Shown in pieces: positions 44,353 to 52,718 of a DNA stretch of 64,000 nucleotides; the stretch's first letter is position 1; every line of letters begins with the position of its first letter. The DNA comes from a bacterium (GTDB lineage: Bacteria; Bdellovibrionota; Bdellovibrionia; Bdellovibrionales; Bdellovibrionaceae). The stretch is taken from positions 1 through 64,000 of the forward strand of contig JAIELP010000002.1 of assembly GCA_019752925.1 (NCBI GenBank), read 5' to 3'. The notes below the pieces were generated by a model. That model ran no database searches. It saw only the letters and a program-made list of their open reading frames with translations, and had not been told where the DNA came from. A program made the position numbers and the translations under genes.

Positions 44353-45249
44353 TTAAGTCGTTTTTATTTTTTTTCTTACGAGCTTTCTAAAGTCAGCCCA
44401 GTAATCTACAAAGCCCACAAAAACGACGAAAGGGGCTAGTTGCAGAATGATTAACAAATAGGTGAGGGTTCGGGTAAACAGACCAAAACGGTAAAATCTT
44501 ACCATGAATTCAACAACCGTAATTCCCTGAAAGAAAAATGCAACGGCGGCTAAAATCAACAGATTTACGCTGACTGTTTCCAATAGTTTTTGTCCAAAGC
44601 TGAACTCCGAAAACAAGGCAGAAAACAAAGTAACCCATACGGCTATGTCGGGAAGTCTGAACTCAAGCCAACGAAGGCCCGACGCAACTCTTTCCCGCTG
44701 AATACGGAACATCCTGGTGACTTTAGATTCAAGAGCAAAGCTTAAAGCTAAAGAACCAAACAAGCTGGCGGCAAAAATTCCTGGTAAATATATAACTAAA
44801 TCTTGTGCCTCAAATGCCTTATCTGGGAATGCCTGATTCATGGCTACGCGTAGTGGTTCTATCATTTGTGCTAGCGCATCTGCTGCTCCAATGTGTTTCA
44901 GTATTAAAAAATATCCGGCTAAAGCAAATAGTAATCCGGTGGTTAAAGAGGCAAGACTTGCTCGTCTCCAATTTACACCGCGCTTTTCAAGTTCACTGTA
45001 TGTGCCTAAAGTCATCCAGATAGCACCTACATAAACTGCCGTTTCCGATATCTTATAATTTGTTACACCCGCAACAAACATAGCGCCAACTAGCAGAACT
45101 GCTGTTGACCAAAAAACTCTTGATCTTGATGAAACAAACAGGGCGCGTAAAAACGGCGCTCCCATAAACGAGAACAACACAGATGCCAAGGCGCTGACTA
45201 ATGCCAGCGCCAGTACAGTTTTGTTTTTCGGGGTTTTCAACAAGCTCAC
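44353..45249 (-). CDS. DUF2232 multi-spanning membrane protein
   Basis: This 298-aa integral membrane protein has about eight hydrophobic helices. It lies between rpsF and rplI, where many deltaproteobacterial and related genomes carry a DUF2232 (YybS-like) gene. The function is unknown, though the family is related to S-components of vitamin transporters. The start is GTG at 45249, 21 bases after rpsF. The rpsR gene that usually accompanies this cluster is not here. Confidence 0.7.
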   Translation of the reverse strand: MSLLKTPKNKTVLALALVSALASVLFSFMGAPFLRALFVSSRSRVFWSTAVLLVGAMFVAGVTNYKISETAVYVGAIWMTLGTYSELEKRGVNWRRASLASLTTGLLFALAGYFLILKHIGAADALAQMIEPLRVAMNQAFPDKAFEAQDLVIYLPGIFAASLFGSLALSFALESKVTRMFRIQRERVASGLRWLEFRLPDIAVWVTLFSALFSEFSFGQKLLETVSVNLLILAAVAFFFQGITVVEFMVRFYRFGLFTRTLTYLLIILQLAPFVVFVGFVDYWADFRKLVRKKIKTT

Positions 45250-45270
45250 AGCTTACCTATTTCCGATCAA

Positions 45271-45726
45271 TTACATTTCGTCTTTATCGAATTTTTCAGC
45301 GCGTGCTTGTTGAGCAGCTTGACGGCGTAATTGAGCTTTTGCTTCACGTTCTTTTTCACGCGCTGCAGAGTCAGCTAAACCTTTTTTGAAAGATTCAGCG
45401 TGTTTAGAAACTGAAGTTCTTTCGTCAAGTTTAGTGTGCATAAAGCGTAAAACTTTATCGTTGATACGCATAGTACGCTCTAACTCAGCAATAGCCTGTG
45501 GGTTGGCTTCGAAAATTGTGTGGAAGTACACAGCTTTTCTAAGTTTACCGATTGGGGTTGCTAAAGTTCTTTTGCCCCACGTTTCTAACGTGTGGATAGA
45601 GCCTTTGAAACCAGCAATAGTTGATTTGTTCTTTTTGAAAAGCTCTTTTTGCTCTTCTACTGTCGCGTCTGGGTGTACAAGGATTACGGCCTCGTACGGA
45701 CGCTTAAGTTCTGTCTTAAGATCCAT
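45271..45726 (-). CDS. rpsF: 30S ribosomal protein S6 with charged C-terminal extension
   Basis: The 151-aa protein has the S6 ferredoxin-like fold (YEAVILVHPDATVEEQKELF, WGKRTLATPIGKLRKAVYF, LRFMHTKLDE). A basic/acidic helical tail follows (about 105-151, KKGLADSAAREKEREAKAQL) that is longer than in E. coli. S6 pairs with S18 on the 30S platform, yet rpsR is absent from the locus. The leader carries a GC-rich hairpin (45746-45768). Confidence 0.96.
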   Translation of the reverse strand: MDLKTELKRPYEAVILVHPDATVEEQKELFKKNKSTIAGFKGSIHTLETWGKRTLATPIGKLRKAVYFHTIFEANPQAIAELERTMRINDKVLRFMHTKLDERTSVSKHAESFKKGLADSAAREKEREAKAQLRRQAAQQARAEKFDKDEM

Positions 45727-45745
45727 AAATTTCCTTTCGGTTAAA

Positions 45746-45768
45746 GCCCCTCCATTTATTGGGGGAGC
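45746..45768 (-). promoter_or_regulatory. GC-rich hairpin in the rpsF leader
   Basis: On the minus strand GCTCCCCC (45768-45761) pairs with GGAGGGGC (45753-45746) with one mismatch and one G-U, loop AATAAAT. ACCGAAAGG follows. Many rpsF leaders carry an S6:S18-binding structure with a CCG element; this is a possible version, not demonstrated. Confidence 0.3.
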
Positions 45769-45851
45769 AAGGATGACTTTTTGTGTTTTAATGGTCTAAC
45801 ACCTCAGCCCCCTATGGACAAGCCCAGAATCAACGGCTTATTATATTTTCC

Positions 45852-46520
45852 ATGAGACTGGAATTAGAGGTCCTTGACGGGCCCAATAAAGGCAAACGCG
45901 TTATGCTAAAAAATGGCTTAACACTCGGAAAATCACAGGGTGGCTTAGTCACGTTTGAAAACGACACTGAAATGGCCGACTTGCACGCCGTTGTTGGTTT
46001 TGATTCTAAAAAGTCTTGGAATATCGAATGTTTAGCCCCATCAAAAATGCGCCTCGGTTTTAATGAGGTGGATCGCGCCACCCTGATTTTAGGCCTTATT
46101 TTCCACTTAGGACAGACGGGTTTTAAGGTCGTCGAGCGGGCTCAAAAGCCCAAGGGTCCGTGGGTTGAAGAAATCAAAGATTTTCTCGAAATTTATCCAA
46201 GCCGCCAAACATCTACTGAAATATTTTTCTTTTTAAGACCCATCCGCCTTAGCTTTATTCAGGGCCCTCAATATGAAGAGATTTATACCCTCAGCTACGG
46301 GCCACGCGAAATCGGCTATAATAATTTAGACTTGAATATTAAAGACCCAAACACTCCTCCAAGGGTGGCTAAGTTTTTTCAGATCGGCGACCAAACATAC
46401 ATAGAAAACCTATGTGGAGACAAGGCCACCATTAACGGTACCGCCTTTGATCAACATCAAATATCTCCGGGAGATATTTTAAGAGTTTCTTCCAGCGTAA
46501 TAGAATTGAGTGTTTTATAA
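45852..46520 (+). CDS. Protein with two FHA-like domains
   Basis: This 222-aa cytoplasmic protein has an N-terminal FHA-like half (about 1-95, LEVLDGPNKGKRVMLKNGLTLGKS and ADLHAVVGF) and a C-terminal one (about 130-222, LSFIQGPQYEEIYTLSYGPREIG, then ATINGTAFDQHQISPGDILRV). FHA domains bind phosphothreonine peptides. The first lacks the usual GR-S pattern and may be degenerate; the second retains GPREIG and NG. Its stop codon overlaps the start of the hydrolase gene (TAATG), so the two are cotranslated. Confidence 0.75.
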   Translation: MRLELEVLDGPNKGKRVMLKNGLTLGKSQGGLVTFENDTEMADLHAVVGFDSKKSWNIECLAPSKMRLGFNEVDRATLILGLIFHLGQTGFKVVERAQKPKGPWVEEIKDFLEIYPSRQTSTEIFFFLRPIRLSFIQGPQYEEIYTLSYGPREIGYNNLDLNIKDPNTPPRVAKFFQIGDQTYIENLCGDKATINGTAFDQHQISPGDILRVSSSVIELSVL

Positions 46521-47407
46521 TGACAACTGAAGCCTTTATCGAAAAAAAAACTGGTACTTTTAACGCAATCGACGGCACGCCAATATATTATGAAGTGCGC
46601 GGCAAAGGTGAGCCTTTAGTCTTTATTTATGGCATCGCTTGTCTGATGAATCACTGGCATGCGCAAGTTGAATATTTTTCTAAAACACATCAAGTTATTC
46701 TTTTTGATATTCGCGGACACCACAAAAGCGTTCCTGTTGCCAATGTTAACAATTTTACTTTTGAACACTTGGCTTTCGATGTTAAAGGATTACTTAATCA
46801 TTTAGAAATTAAAAGCGCACATTTCGTTGGCCATAGCTTCGGAGTTCCTTATTTAATTAAAACCTATGAGCAGTTTCCCGAAATGTTTCGCAGCATTACT
46901 TTTGTAAATGGTTTCGCGCGCAATCCACTAAAAAAATTATTTGGGCTCGATTTTGTTGAGCCGCTATTTAACTTTTTACGCGAACAACACAGAAGATCTC
47001 CCGACTTGTGGAACAACCTGTGGAGAGGAATGATTGACAATCCTGTGGCTTTTCAGCTTGCTGCTCTGGCTGGTGGTTTTAATATTAAACTCACACAGTT
47101 TAAAGACATTGAAATGTACGGACGCGGTGTTTCTCGTTTAGAGCTGACTTATTTTTTTGAACTCTTTGAACAGCTTTTAAAGTTTGATGGTGTTTCGGTG
47201 CTTCCAAATGTAGACTGCCCAACATTTATTATTGCTGGCGACCGAGATATGCTAACCCCTACTTCTTATCAGCGCGAAATGCATGATCTGATTAAGGGAT
47301 CAGAGTTTTTACTAATTCCTTATGGCTCACACTGCTGCCAGTTGGATTTTGCAGACTATCTAAACCTGAAATTGGCTGAATTTTTAAGATCTCACTCGAG
47401 CCACTAG
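46520..47407 (+). CDS. Alpha/beta-hydrolase
   Basis: This 295-aa alpha/beta-hydrolase has nucleophile Ser106 in GHSFGV, an acid in the AGDRDMLTP stretch and His in YGSHCCQ. LVFIYGIACLMNHW supplies the oxyanion region and ILFDIRGHHKS follows. The substrate cannot be told; homologues include esterases and peroxidase-like members. It is coupled by a one-base overlap to the FHA-domain gene. Confidence 0.9.
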   Translation: MTTEAFIEKKTGTFNAIDGTPIYYEVRGKGEPLVFIYGIACLMNHWHAQVEYFSKTHQVILFDIRGHHKSVPVANVNNFTFEHLAFDVKGLLNHLEIKSAHFVGHSFGVPYLIKTYEQFPEMFRSITFVNGFARNPLKKLFGLDFVEPLFNFLREQHRRSPDLWNNLWRGMIDNPVAFQLAALAGGFNIKLTQFKDIEMYGRGVSRLELTYFFELFEQLLKFDGVSVLPNVDCPTFIIAGDRDMLTPTSYQREMHDLIKGSEFLLIPYGSHCCQLDFADYLNLKLAEFLRSHSSH

Positions 47408-47415
47408 CTAAAAAT

Positions 47416-47445
47416 AAAAACAGCGGGGAGCGCCCGCTGTTTTTT
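47416..47445. terminator. Bidirectional terminator between hydrolase and S8 protease genes
   Basis: The stem AAACAGCGGG / CCCGCTGTTT with loop GAGCG (arms about 47418-47427 and 47433-47442) ends in a T run on the plus strand. The mirror strand is A-rich upstream, so it can serve both convergent genes. Confidence 0.85.
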
Positions 47446-47464
47446 ATAATCTGATCAGATAAAA

Positions 47465-49099
47465 TTATCTAACTGCGATTTTAGAAATTTTCCAACCGGT
47501 TCTTTCAACTGAACCATCTGATTTGAATAATAACTTAACATATTTACCAGTAACAGTTGCCGAGAATGAATCATCGTTGTTACCGCTTAATGTTTGAATT
47601 ACGTTACCCGCAGCATCTACTAATTGCAGAGTGTCGTAATTAGCCTCTGTATCGAATTTCTCAAAGTAAAGAGCAAATTCTTTTACATCGCCTTCAACAT
47701 TTACTTCGTAAGTTTCGTTTGTGTTTTTCACATATGGGCTAGCAGAAGCATAAGCAGCTGCTTGAACTTGCCAGTTGGCAGGATCATTTGCATCTGGCTC
47801 TGGAGTTTTGTTTGTTAATGCAAAGAATGCATTTACTAAAGCTCCGGTTTTAACTTTACCTTTTAAGCCTGCGATAGGACGCGCTGTTTGTAACAGACGC
47901 TCTTTTAATTGAACCGCAGTTAATTCAGGCTCATGTGACCAAACTAGCGCCGCAACACCCGATACGTGTGGAGTTGCCATAGAAGTACCAGACCAAGAAT
48001 CGTAAGAACCACCAGTAGAAGAGTAAACATTCACGCCCGGAGCGCCAATGTGTACAGTGCGTTTACCGTAGTTAGAGAAGCTTGCTTTTGCACCTTGGTT
48101 GTCGATTGCAGCTACTGAAATGATGTTAGCTACATCGTAGGTTGCAGGGTAAGAAGGGTTTGAATCATTGTTGTTTGAATCATTACCAGCCGCTGCGATA
48201 AAGATTGCGCCAGCTTCGTTAGATCTTTTGATAGCATCTAATAAAGTTTGAGAGAATCCGCCGCCGCCCCAAGAGTTACTCATAACTTTCGCACCCATTT
48301 TAGTTGCGTAGTCGATTGATTTAAGAGCGTTCTCTAAAGTTCCTGAACCGTTACGATCCAAGAATTTAACAGCCATGATTTTAGCATCCCAAACAACTCC
48401 AACAATGCCTTTACCATCGTTACCTTTTGCACCGATAGTTCCAGCACAGTGAGATCCGTGACCTTGGTCATCGTCCGCATTACCTTTTCCAGTAATTGCA
48501 TTGTAACCATGAACGTCATCGATAACGCCATTATTGTCATCATCTACGCCCGGTTGACCATTTTTTTCAGCTTCATTTGTCCAAAGATTTGGAATCAAAT
48601 CCGGATGTTCAAAATCAACACCTGTATCGATTACAGCTATTAACACTTTATCAGAACCAGTTTCGATGTCCCATGCCTGAGTTGTTCCTACATCGATTCC
48701 GGCAACACCAACTTTACCAGAAGAGTCTTTTTGTCCAACGTTAAGGATACCCCAAAGTTGACCCAGCATTGGATCGTCTGGAGTACGGTTAGCTCTATAT
48801 ATATAGTTTGGTTCAGCGATATCTACTAAAGGATTAGTCGCTAAAGATTTAACACCTGAATCAGTTGATTCAAACGATGCACGTTTAACAACTACGATGT
48901 TTTGTGAAGGAATGCTTGATTTAACAAACGCACCTAAAGATTGAGATAAAGCTCGTGTATTCATTTTTTCAACATTCGATTTTAAGCGAACGATGTATTC
49001 ACCCGGTACCGATTCAACTTTTGGAGCTGAAGCGTGAGCAGAGATAGATAGTGCTAGAGTAGCAAATGCGAAAAATTTAGTGGCTCTTCCTTTGAGCAT
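47465..49099 (-). CDS. Secreted subtilisin-family (S8) serine protease
   Basis: The product is about 544 aa. It has a signal peptide (1-24), an I9-type propeptide (about 30-105, GEYIVRLKSN to DIAEPNYIYR) and an S8 catalytic domain with Asp158 (AVIDTGVDFEHPD), His214 (GHGSHCAGT), the oxyanion Asn in AAGNDSNN and Ser373 (GTSMATPHVSG). A C-terminal CUB/pre-peptidase-like beta domain (about 455-544) follows. It is probably an extracellular protease for prey or debris proteins (inference). The ATG at 49099 with AAGGAG seven bases upstream is preferred over an upstream in-frame start at 49153. A perfect palindrome lies about 100 bp upstream. Confidence 0.95.
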   Translation of the reverse strand: MLKGRATKFFAFATLALSISAHASAPKVESVPGEYIVRLKSNVEKMNTRALSQSLGAFVKSSIPSQNIVVVKRASFESTDSGVKSLATNPLVDIAEPNYIYRANRTPDDPMLGQLWGILNVGQKDSSGKVGVAGIDVGTTQAWDIETGSDKVLIAVIDTGVDFEHPDLIPNLWTNEAEKNGQPGVDDDNNGVIDDVHGYNAITGKGNADDDQGHGSHCAGTIGAKGNDGKGIVGVVWDAKIMAVKFLDRNGSGTLENALKSIDYATKMGAKVMSNSWGGGGFSQTLLDAIKRSNEAGAIFIAAAGNDSNNNDSNPSYPATYDVANIISVAAIDNQGAKASFSNYGKRTVHIGAPGVNVYSSTGGSYDSWSGTSMATPHVSGVAALVWSHEPELTAVQLKERLLQTARPIAGLKGKVKTGALVNAFFALTNKTPEPDANDPANWQVQAAAYASASPYVKNTNETYEVNVEGDVKEFALYFEKFDTEANYDTLQLVDAAGNVIQTLSGNNDDSFSATVTGKYVKLLFKSDGSVERTGWKISKIAVR

Positions 49100-49143
49100 A
49101 GTAGTTCTCCTTCCGTGAGACTGGCTATTTTGTTGGTTCCAAA

Positions 49144-49151
49144 ATCGTACC
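49144..49151 (-). promoter_or_regulatory. Putative extended -10 of the S8 protease gene
   Basis: On the minus strand TGG-TACGAT is seen (-10 hexamer at 49149-49144), similar in layout to the TGG-TGTRAT elements before the LysM gene and the dap operon. No clear -35. Confidence 0.3.
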
Positions 49152-49195
49152 AACGTGCAGTCCAGTCGAGCAGAAGTTTTTCAGGACCCAGTTTG

Positions 49196-49217
49196 AAACT
49201 AGACCATGGTCTAGTTT
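49196..49217. promoter_or_regulatory. Perfect 22-bp palindrome upstream of the S8 protease gene
   Basis: The core CTAGACCATGGTCTAG (49199-49214) is flanked by AAA and TTT. It is the best copy of the recurrent box and overlaps the stop codon of the acyltransferase gene. A dimeric regulator site about 70 bp upstream of the predicted start is the simplest reading. Confidence 0.55.
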
Positions 49218-50473
49218 GATTGTTTTTTGGCGCGGCTGGCAAATGGTCGCTCTACAAATAAATGGAACGGGATCGAGAACAAAAAGGTCAATGCGGTTGC
49301 TAATAAAAAGATCAAAAACCCTTGAGTAAAACTAACGCTCGCTATTTGTTTCACATCAGTAGTTCCAAAAACAATCACGGCGGCCAATCCAATTAAAGGA
49401 AAGTGAAACAGATACATTGGAAACGAGAGCTTTGAAATTGGCCTCCAAAGAGCAAGGCTAAAAACAGACTTAATTCGGCTGAATACTCCACCAGAATACC
49501 AACAACCCAGTATTAATAAAAAAACTCCTGTTGAAAATATCTGGCGGCTCGTTGCTAATGTCCAAAAATTAAGTTCGCTTGAGAAATCACGATAGTACCA
49601 AGAACTCGGATGATAAATTGGCACGGTAATCGGTAGAAGAATAAGGCCTGTACTCAATAAAAACAAAGCTGTTGAGCTCAGCATGGGCTTAAACAATGCT
49701 GACATTTTTTCTGAATAAATAACTTTTAAATAGGCCAATAAAAACCCCAAAACAAAGGGACCAAAGCGAGTTAGATCAGATTCATAAAAGTAGCGGCCCA
49801 TTAAGTCTGAAAACTTTCCGCGGTCTTCTGCTAAAAATAAATCAGTGATCGGTCGCAAATAAAGGTCGCTGTGCCGAGAAAGCACCAGCGCGCAGGCCGC
49901 AACCGATGATAAAAATAATACGCTCAATGCAAATCCGCGAAATTTAACTCTTTTGAGAGCTAAAAACAAAAATGGTGTAAGAAGAAAGTACTGCATTTCA
50001 ACAGTTAAAAACCAACCCACTGGAATAATTGTTCGTTCGCCAGGAATAATATTATTTAAAAATACGGCATTACTAAAAAAGTATTTTCCAAAATAGCTCC
50101 ATTGCGCAATGGTATACAAACAAAGTGCAACAAAAAATAATGGATAAATGCGTTTTAATTTTTTCTTGAAAAAATCTACTCCCGTTTGCCAATTAAATGC
50201 TTCAATATTTTTAAAAAATGGGATTCCTATAACAAGTGCACTCAAAAGAAAAAACGCATCTACGCCTTTTTCACCATGCCATAGGGGCTGTAAAACGCTG
50301 GGCATCTCTAGAATATATTGTTTAGCTTTTTCATGGTCATAAACAGCAATAATTCCCACAACCACATGAAACGCTATGATGCTTAATACAGAAATTGCTC
50401 TGATCGCATCAATAACCGGATCTTGCTTTTCATTTTTTTCAAAAATTTCTTTAAAATACTGTTTTGCGCTCAC
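49211..50473 (-). CDS. Acyltransferase-3 family membrane protein
   Basis: This 420-aa protein has about ten membrane helices. It begins with the family signature IDAIRAISVLSIIAFHVVVG, including the catalytic-type His, and continues with GVDAFFLLSALVIGIPF. Members O-acylate surface polysaccharides, peptidoglycan or lipids. The start is GTG at 50473. The acceptor is unknown; no polysaccharide genes are nearby. It runs in the same direction as the small gene upstream. Confidence 0.88.
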   Translation of the reverse strand: MSAKQYFKEIFEKNEKQDPVIDAIRAISVLSIIAFHVVVGIIAVYDHEKAKQYILEMPSVLQPLWHGEKGVDAFFLLSALVIGIPFFKNIEAFNWQTGVDFFKKKLKRIYPLFFVALCLYTIAQWSYFGKYFFSNAVFLNNIIPGERTIIPVGWFLTVEMQYFLLTPFLFLALKRVKFRGFALSVLFLSSVAACALVLSRHSDLYLRPITDLFLAEDRGKFSDLMGRYFYESDLTRFGPFVLGFLLAYLKVIYSEKMSALFKPMLSSTALFLLSTGLILLPITVPIYHPSSWYYRDFSSELNFWTLATSRQIFSTGVFLLILGCWYSGGVFSRIKSVFSLALWRPISKLSFPMYLFHFPLIGLAAVIVFGTTDVKQIASVSFTQGFLIFLLATALTFLFSIPFHLFVERPFASRAKKQSN

Positions 50474-50515
50474 GCCTTGATATTGAACGCGAATGCCACT
50501 TCACTCAATAAATAA

Positions 50516-50746
50516 TTATGCTTTTTTTAACGGCGTTGTTTCGTTTTCATCAAAATCGAAAGTTAATTGCTTAGGAAAGTGTACAATTTTTTCCGGATTT
50601 TCCTGAATAGCCTTTTTCTCGCTGGGAGTTTGCACGTTTACTCCAGCAGATTGTTTAATTAAATATTTAATAAAGGCTTCTTTTGCCGAATCTGAAGAGT
50701 TTGGATTAAAACCCATATCTTTCATTAATTGACCGACTTTTTTCAT
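50516..50746 (-). CDS. Small soluble protein, unknown function
   Basis: This 76-aa protein has a helical N-terminus (VGQLMKDMGF, then AKEAFIKYLIKQ) and a disordered C-terminus containing KQLTFDFDENE. QLTFDF resembles, loosely, the QLxLxL/F beta-sliding-clamp-binding peptide. The ATG at 50746 is preceded by a long upstream region (230 bases). No known family. Confidence 0.6.
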   Translation of the reverse strand: MKKVGQLMKDMGFNPNSSDSAKEAFIKYLIKQSAGVNVQTPSEKKAIQENPEKIVHFPKQLTFDFDENETTPLKKA

Positions 50747-50976
50747 CTTTAAGCCTCACATTTCCCAGACTTAACTTATCGTCAGCTGGAGTGTTTTTAT
50801 TTAGATGAAAGTCTAGTTGGGGCTGTCAAAGCTGATAAAATCGAGATGTCGTCTGATAATGAGACATTTCTGAAAGTTAAAGCAGGTTAATTTTGTCGTA
50901 TTGCGCATTTTTGGGTCGGATATAACAAGTTCTTAAGTGGACTTGCGTTAAGTAATTTGGCTTTTTTTAAAAAATC
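50747..50976. other. Intergenic region upstream of the 76-aa gene
   Basis: It holds on the minus strand a perfect -35 TTGACA (near 50830) followed by CCCAACTAGACTTTC, including an AACTAGAC half-box like the recurrent palindrome (AAAGTCTAGTT at 50808-50818). It also holds an imperfect inverted repeat (ATGTCGTCT / AGACAT near 50847-50870). No ORF with a convincing ribosome site was seen. Confidence 0.35.
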
Positions 50977-51900
50977 TTAACGACGCTTTTTAAGAATAAA
51001 GTTACCTATTTCACTCGTTGCACCGTTCGGCAAGCTTTGATAAAAAGTTCCGGCAAGTTGTTCGGGGTTTTTAACTTTATAAAAGTGAAAATAATATGAG
51101 TCTTGCCATTTAGTAACAACACCGTCGAGCTCAGGTTGACGTGAACCAAATCCACCTTGTGTAGTCATTTTAACCGCGTCGCCCTTTCCGTCCTGGGTCT
51201 GAAGGCTGATTTCAACTCCTAGCTTAGCTGACCCATTAGAAATTTTTGAAAACTTCATGCTTAGCGTGCCGTAACGTTTTCCATTGATATAATCAAGGTT
51301 ACCGGCGTAGTCGCCAATAAAAGAATTTACATAGCTTTCGTCTCCACTTACGGCGCTATTTAAAAAAGAGCTCATATTTTTAATTTTGACTTTTGAAAGC
51401 TGTTCTTTGATTTGACGACTGGAGCTGGAGTTTTGCAAAATCCACTCTGCAGACTTATATTTTCCTAAATCTAAATTGGTCCATTTTTTTTGGGCTTTTA
51501 GTGCGGCCAGCTCTTCACGCAAACGCTTTTCTTCTTCGCTTTCAACTTTGGTTTGTTCTGCGGGCGCTTTTGCTACTTCCGCTGGGGCGATTGTTGGCTG
51601 GGCTTGTTTTAAAATTGCGTCTTTGTTTTGAAGCCTAAGCCCTAAATCTGTCAAAAACACATGTAGAATTTGAGCTAAAAGTTCTTCTGTTTTTTTATTT
51701 TCGGCCGTGTCTGCAATATTTTGAAATTTAGCCTTAACGTTTTCCAGTTCATTTTTAGAAAAGTTTAATTCTTCATTGGCTTTGATAAAGCTGCGGTACT
51801 CTTCGCTTTCTTTAAATCCTTTTTCGCCATAACTGCGGCCAAAAACAAAAGATGCCACCAGCGCACAAATTCCTAAAAATATTTTTATAAAATCTTTCAC
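50977..51900 (-). CDS. Membrane-anchored coiled-coil protein, unknown function
   Basis: This 307-aa protein starts with one membrane segment (about 4-21, FIKIFLGICALVASFVFG). A coiled-coil region (about 30-145, rich in E/K/L with an Ala/Pro break) and a beta-rich C-terminal domain (about 150-307) follow. No known domain is recognised. The start is GTG at 51900 with GAGGG upstream. It lies 18 bases after sdhB, so it may be transcribed with sdhCAB, but the content does not suggest a respiratory role. Confidence 0.65.
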   Translation of the reverse strand: MKDFIKIFLGICALVASFVFGRSYGEKGFKESEEYRSFIKANEELNFSKNELENVKAKFQNIADTAENKKTEELLAQILHVFLTDLGLRLQNKDAILKQAQPTIAPAEVAKAPAEQTKVESEEEKRLREELAALKAQKKWTNLDLGKYKSAEWILQNSSSSRQIKEQLSKVKIKNMSSFLNSAVSGDESYVNSFIGDYAGNLDYINGKRYGTLSMKFSKISNGSAKLGVEISLQTQDGKGDAVKMTTQGGFGSRQPELDGVVTKWQDSYYFHFYKVKNPEQLAGTFYQSLPNGATSEIGNFILKKRR

Positions 51901-51918
51901 TGGCCCTCGTTATAAAAT

Positions 51919-52707
51919 TTAAACGCCGTCTCCGCCGCCCATTTCTTCTTTTTGAGTTATAACTGCTTTTAAATACTCACGGTTCATCGTTGCAATATTG
52001 GTTAATGAAATGTCTTTCGGGCAAGAAGCCGAGCACACGCCTGTAGATGTACATGCGCCGAAGCCTTCTGCGTCCATTTGCGCAACCATATCTAACGCTC
52101 GCTGACCGCGCTCAACTTTACCTTGCGGCAATAAAGATAAATGAGTGATTTTGGCACTCGTGAATAGCGCAGCAGAGGCGTTTTTACAAGAAGCTACGCA
52201 AGCACCACAACCAATACAGGCCGCAGATAAAAACGCTTCGTCAGCATCTGGTTTAGGAATTGGAATGGCGTTGGCATCTTGTGCATTTCCGGTGTTTACC
52301 GAAATATATCCGCCTGATTTCATGATTCGATCAAAAGCCGAACGATCACACATTAAGTCTTTAATAACAGGAAAAGCTGTTGCTCTCCATGGTTCTAAAA
52401 CCAACTCTTCACCATCGTGAAAGTGGCGCATATGCAGTTGGCACACGGTCGTGCTTTTTTCCGGCCCGTGCGCGTTTCCGTTAATCATAAAGCCGCAACT
52501 TCCACAAATTCCTTCGCGGCAATCGTGATCAAATACTATTGGTGAATCGCCTTTTTTAATAAGCCCTTCGTTAACGGTGTCGAGCATCTCTAAAAAAGAA
52601 GCGTCTGGTGAAATATCTTTAGCGTCGTAAGTAACAAACTTTCCTTCCGTTTGAGGGTTGGTCTGTCTCCATACTTTTAATTTTAAATTAATGGTTTGTT
52701 TTGTCAT
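51919..52707 (-). CDS. sdhB: Succinate dehydrogenase/fumarate reductase iron-sulfur subunit
   Basis: This 262-aa protein has the plant-type [2Fe-2S] ligands in [15 protein letters not shown], and the 3Fe-4S and 4Fe-4S cysteines in [11 protein letters not shown] and [12 protein letters not shown]. It passes electrons from the SdhA flavin to the SdhC haem. It is third in sdhC-sdhA-sdhB; there is no separate sdhD, as expected for the single-cytochrome (b558) type. Confidence 0.96.
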   Translation of the reverse strand: MTKQTINLKLKVWRQTNPQTEGKFVTYDAKDISPDASFLEMLDTVNEGLIKKGDSPIVFDHDCREGICGSCGFMINGNAHGPEKSTTVCQLHMRHFHDGEELVLEPWRATAFPVIKDLMCDRSAFDRIMKSGGYISVNTGNAQDANAIPIPKPDADEAFLSAACIGCGACVASCKNASAALFTSAKITHLSLLPQGKVERGQRALDMVAQMDAEGFGACTSTGVCSASCPKDISLTNIATMNREYLKAVITQKEEMGGGDGV

Positions 52708-52718
52708 TTGCTCGACCT

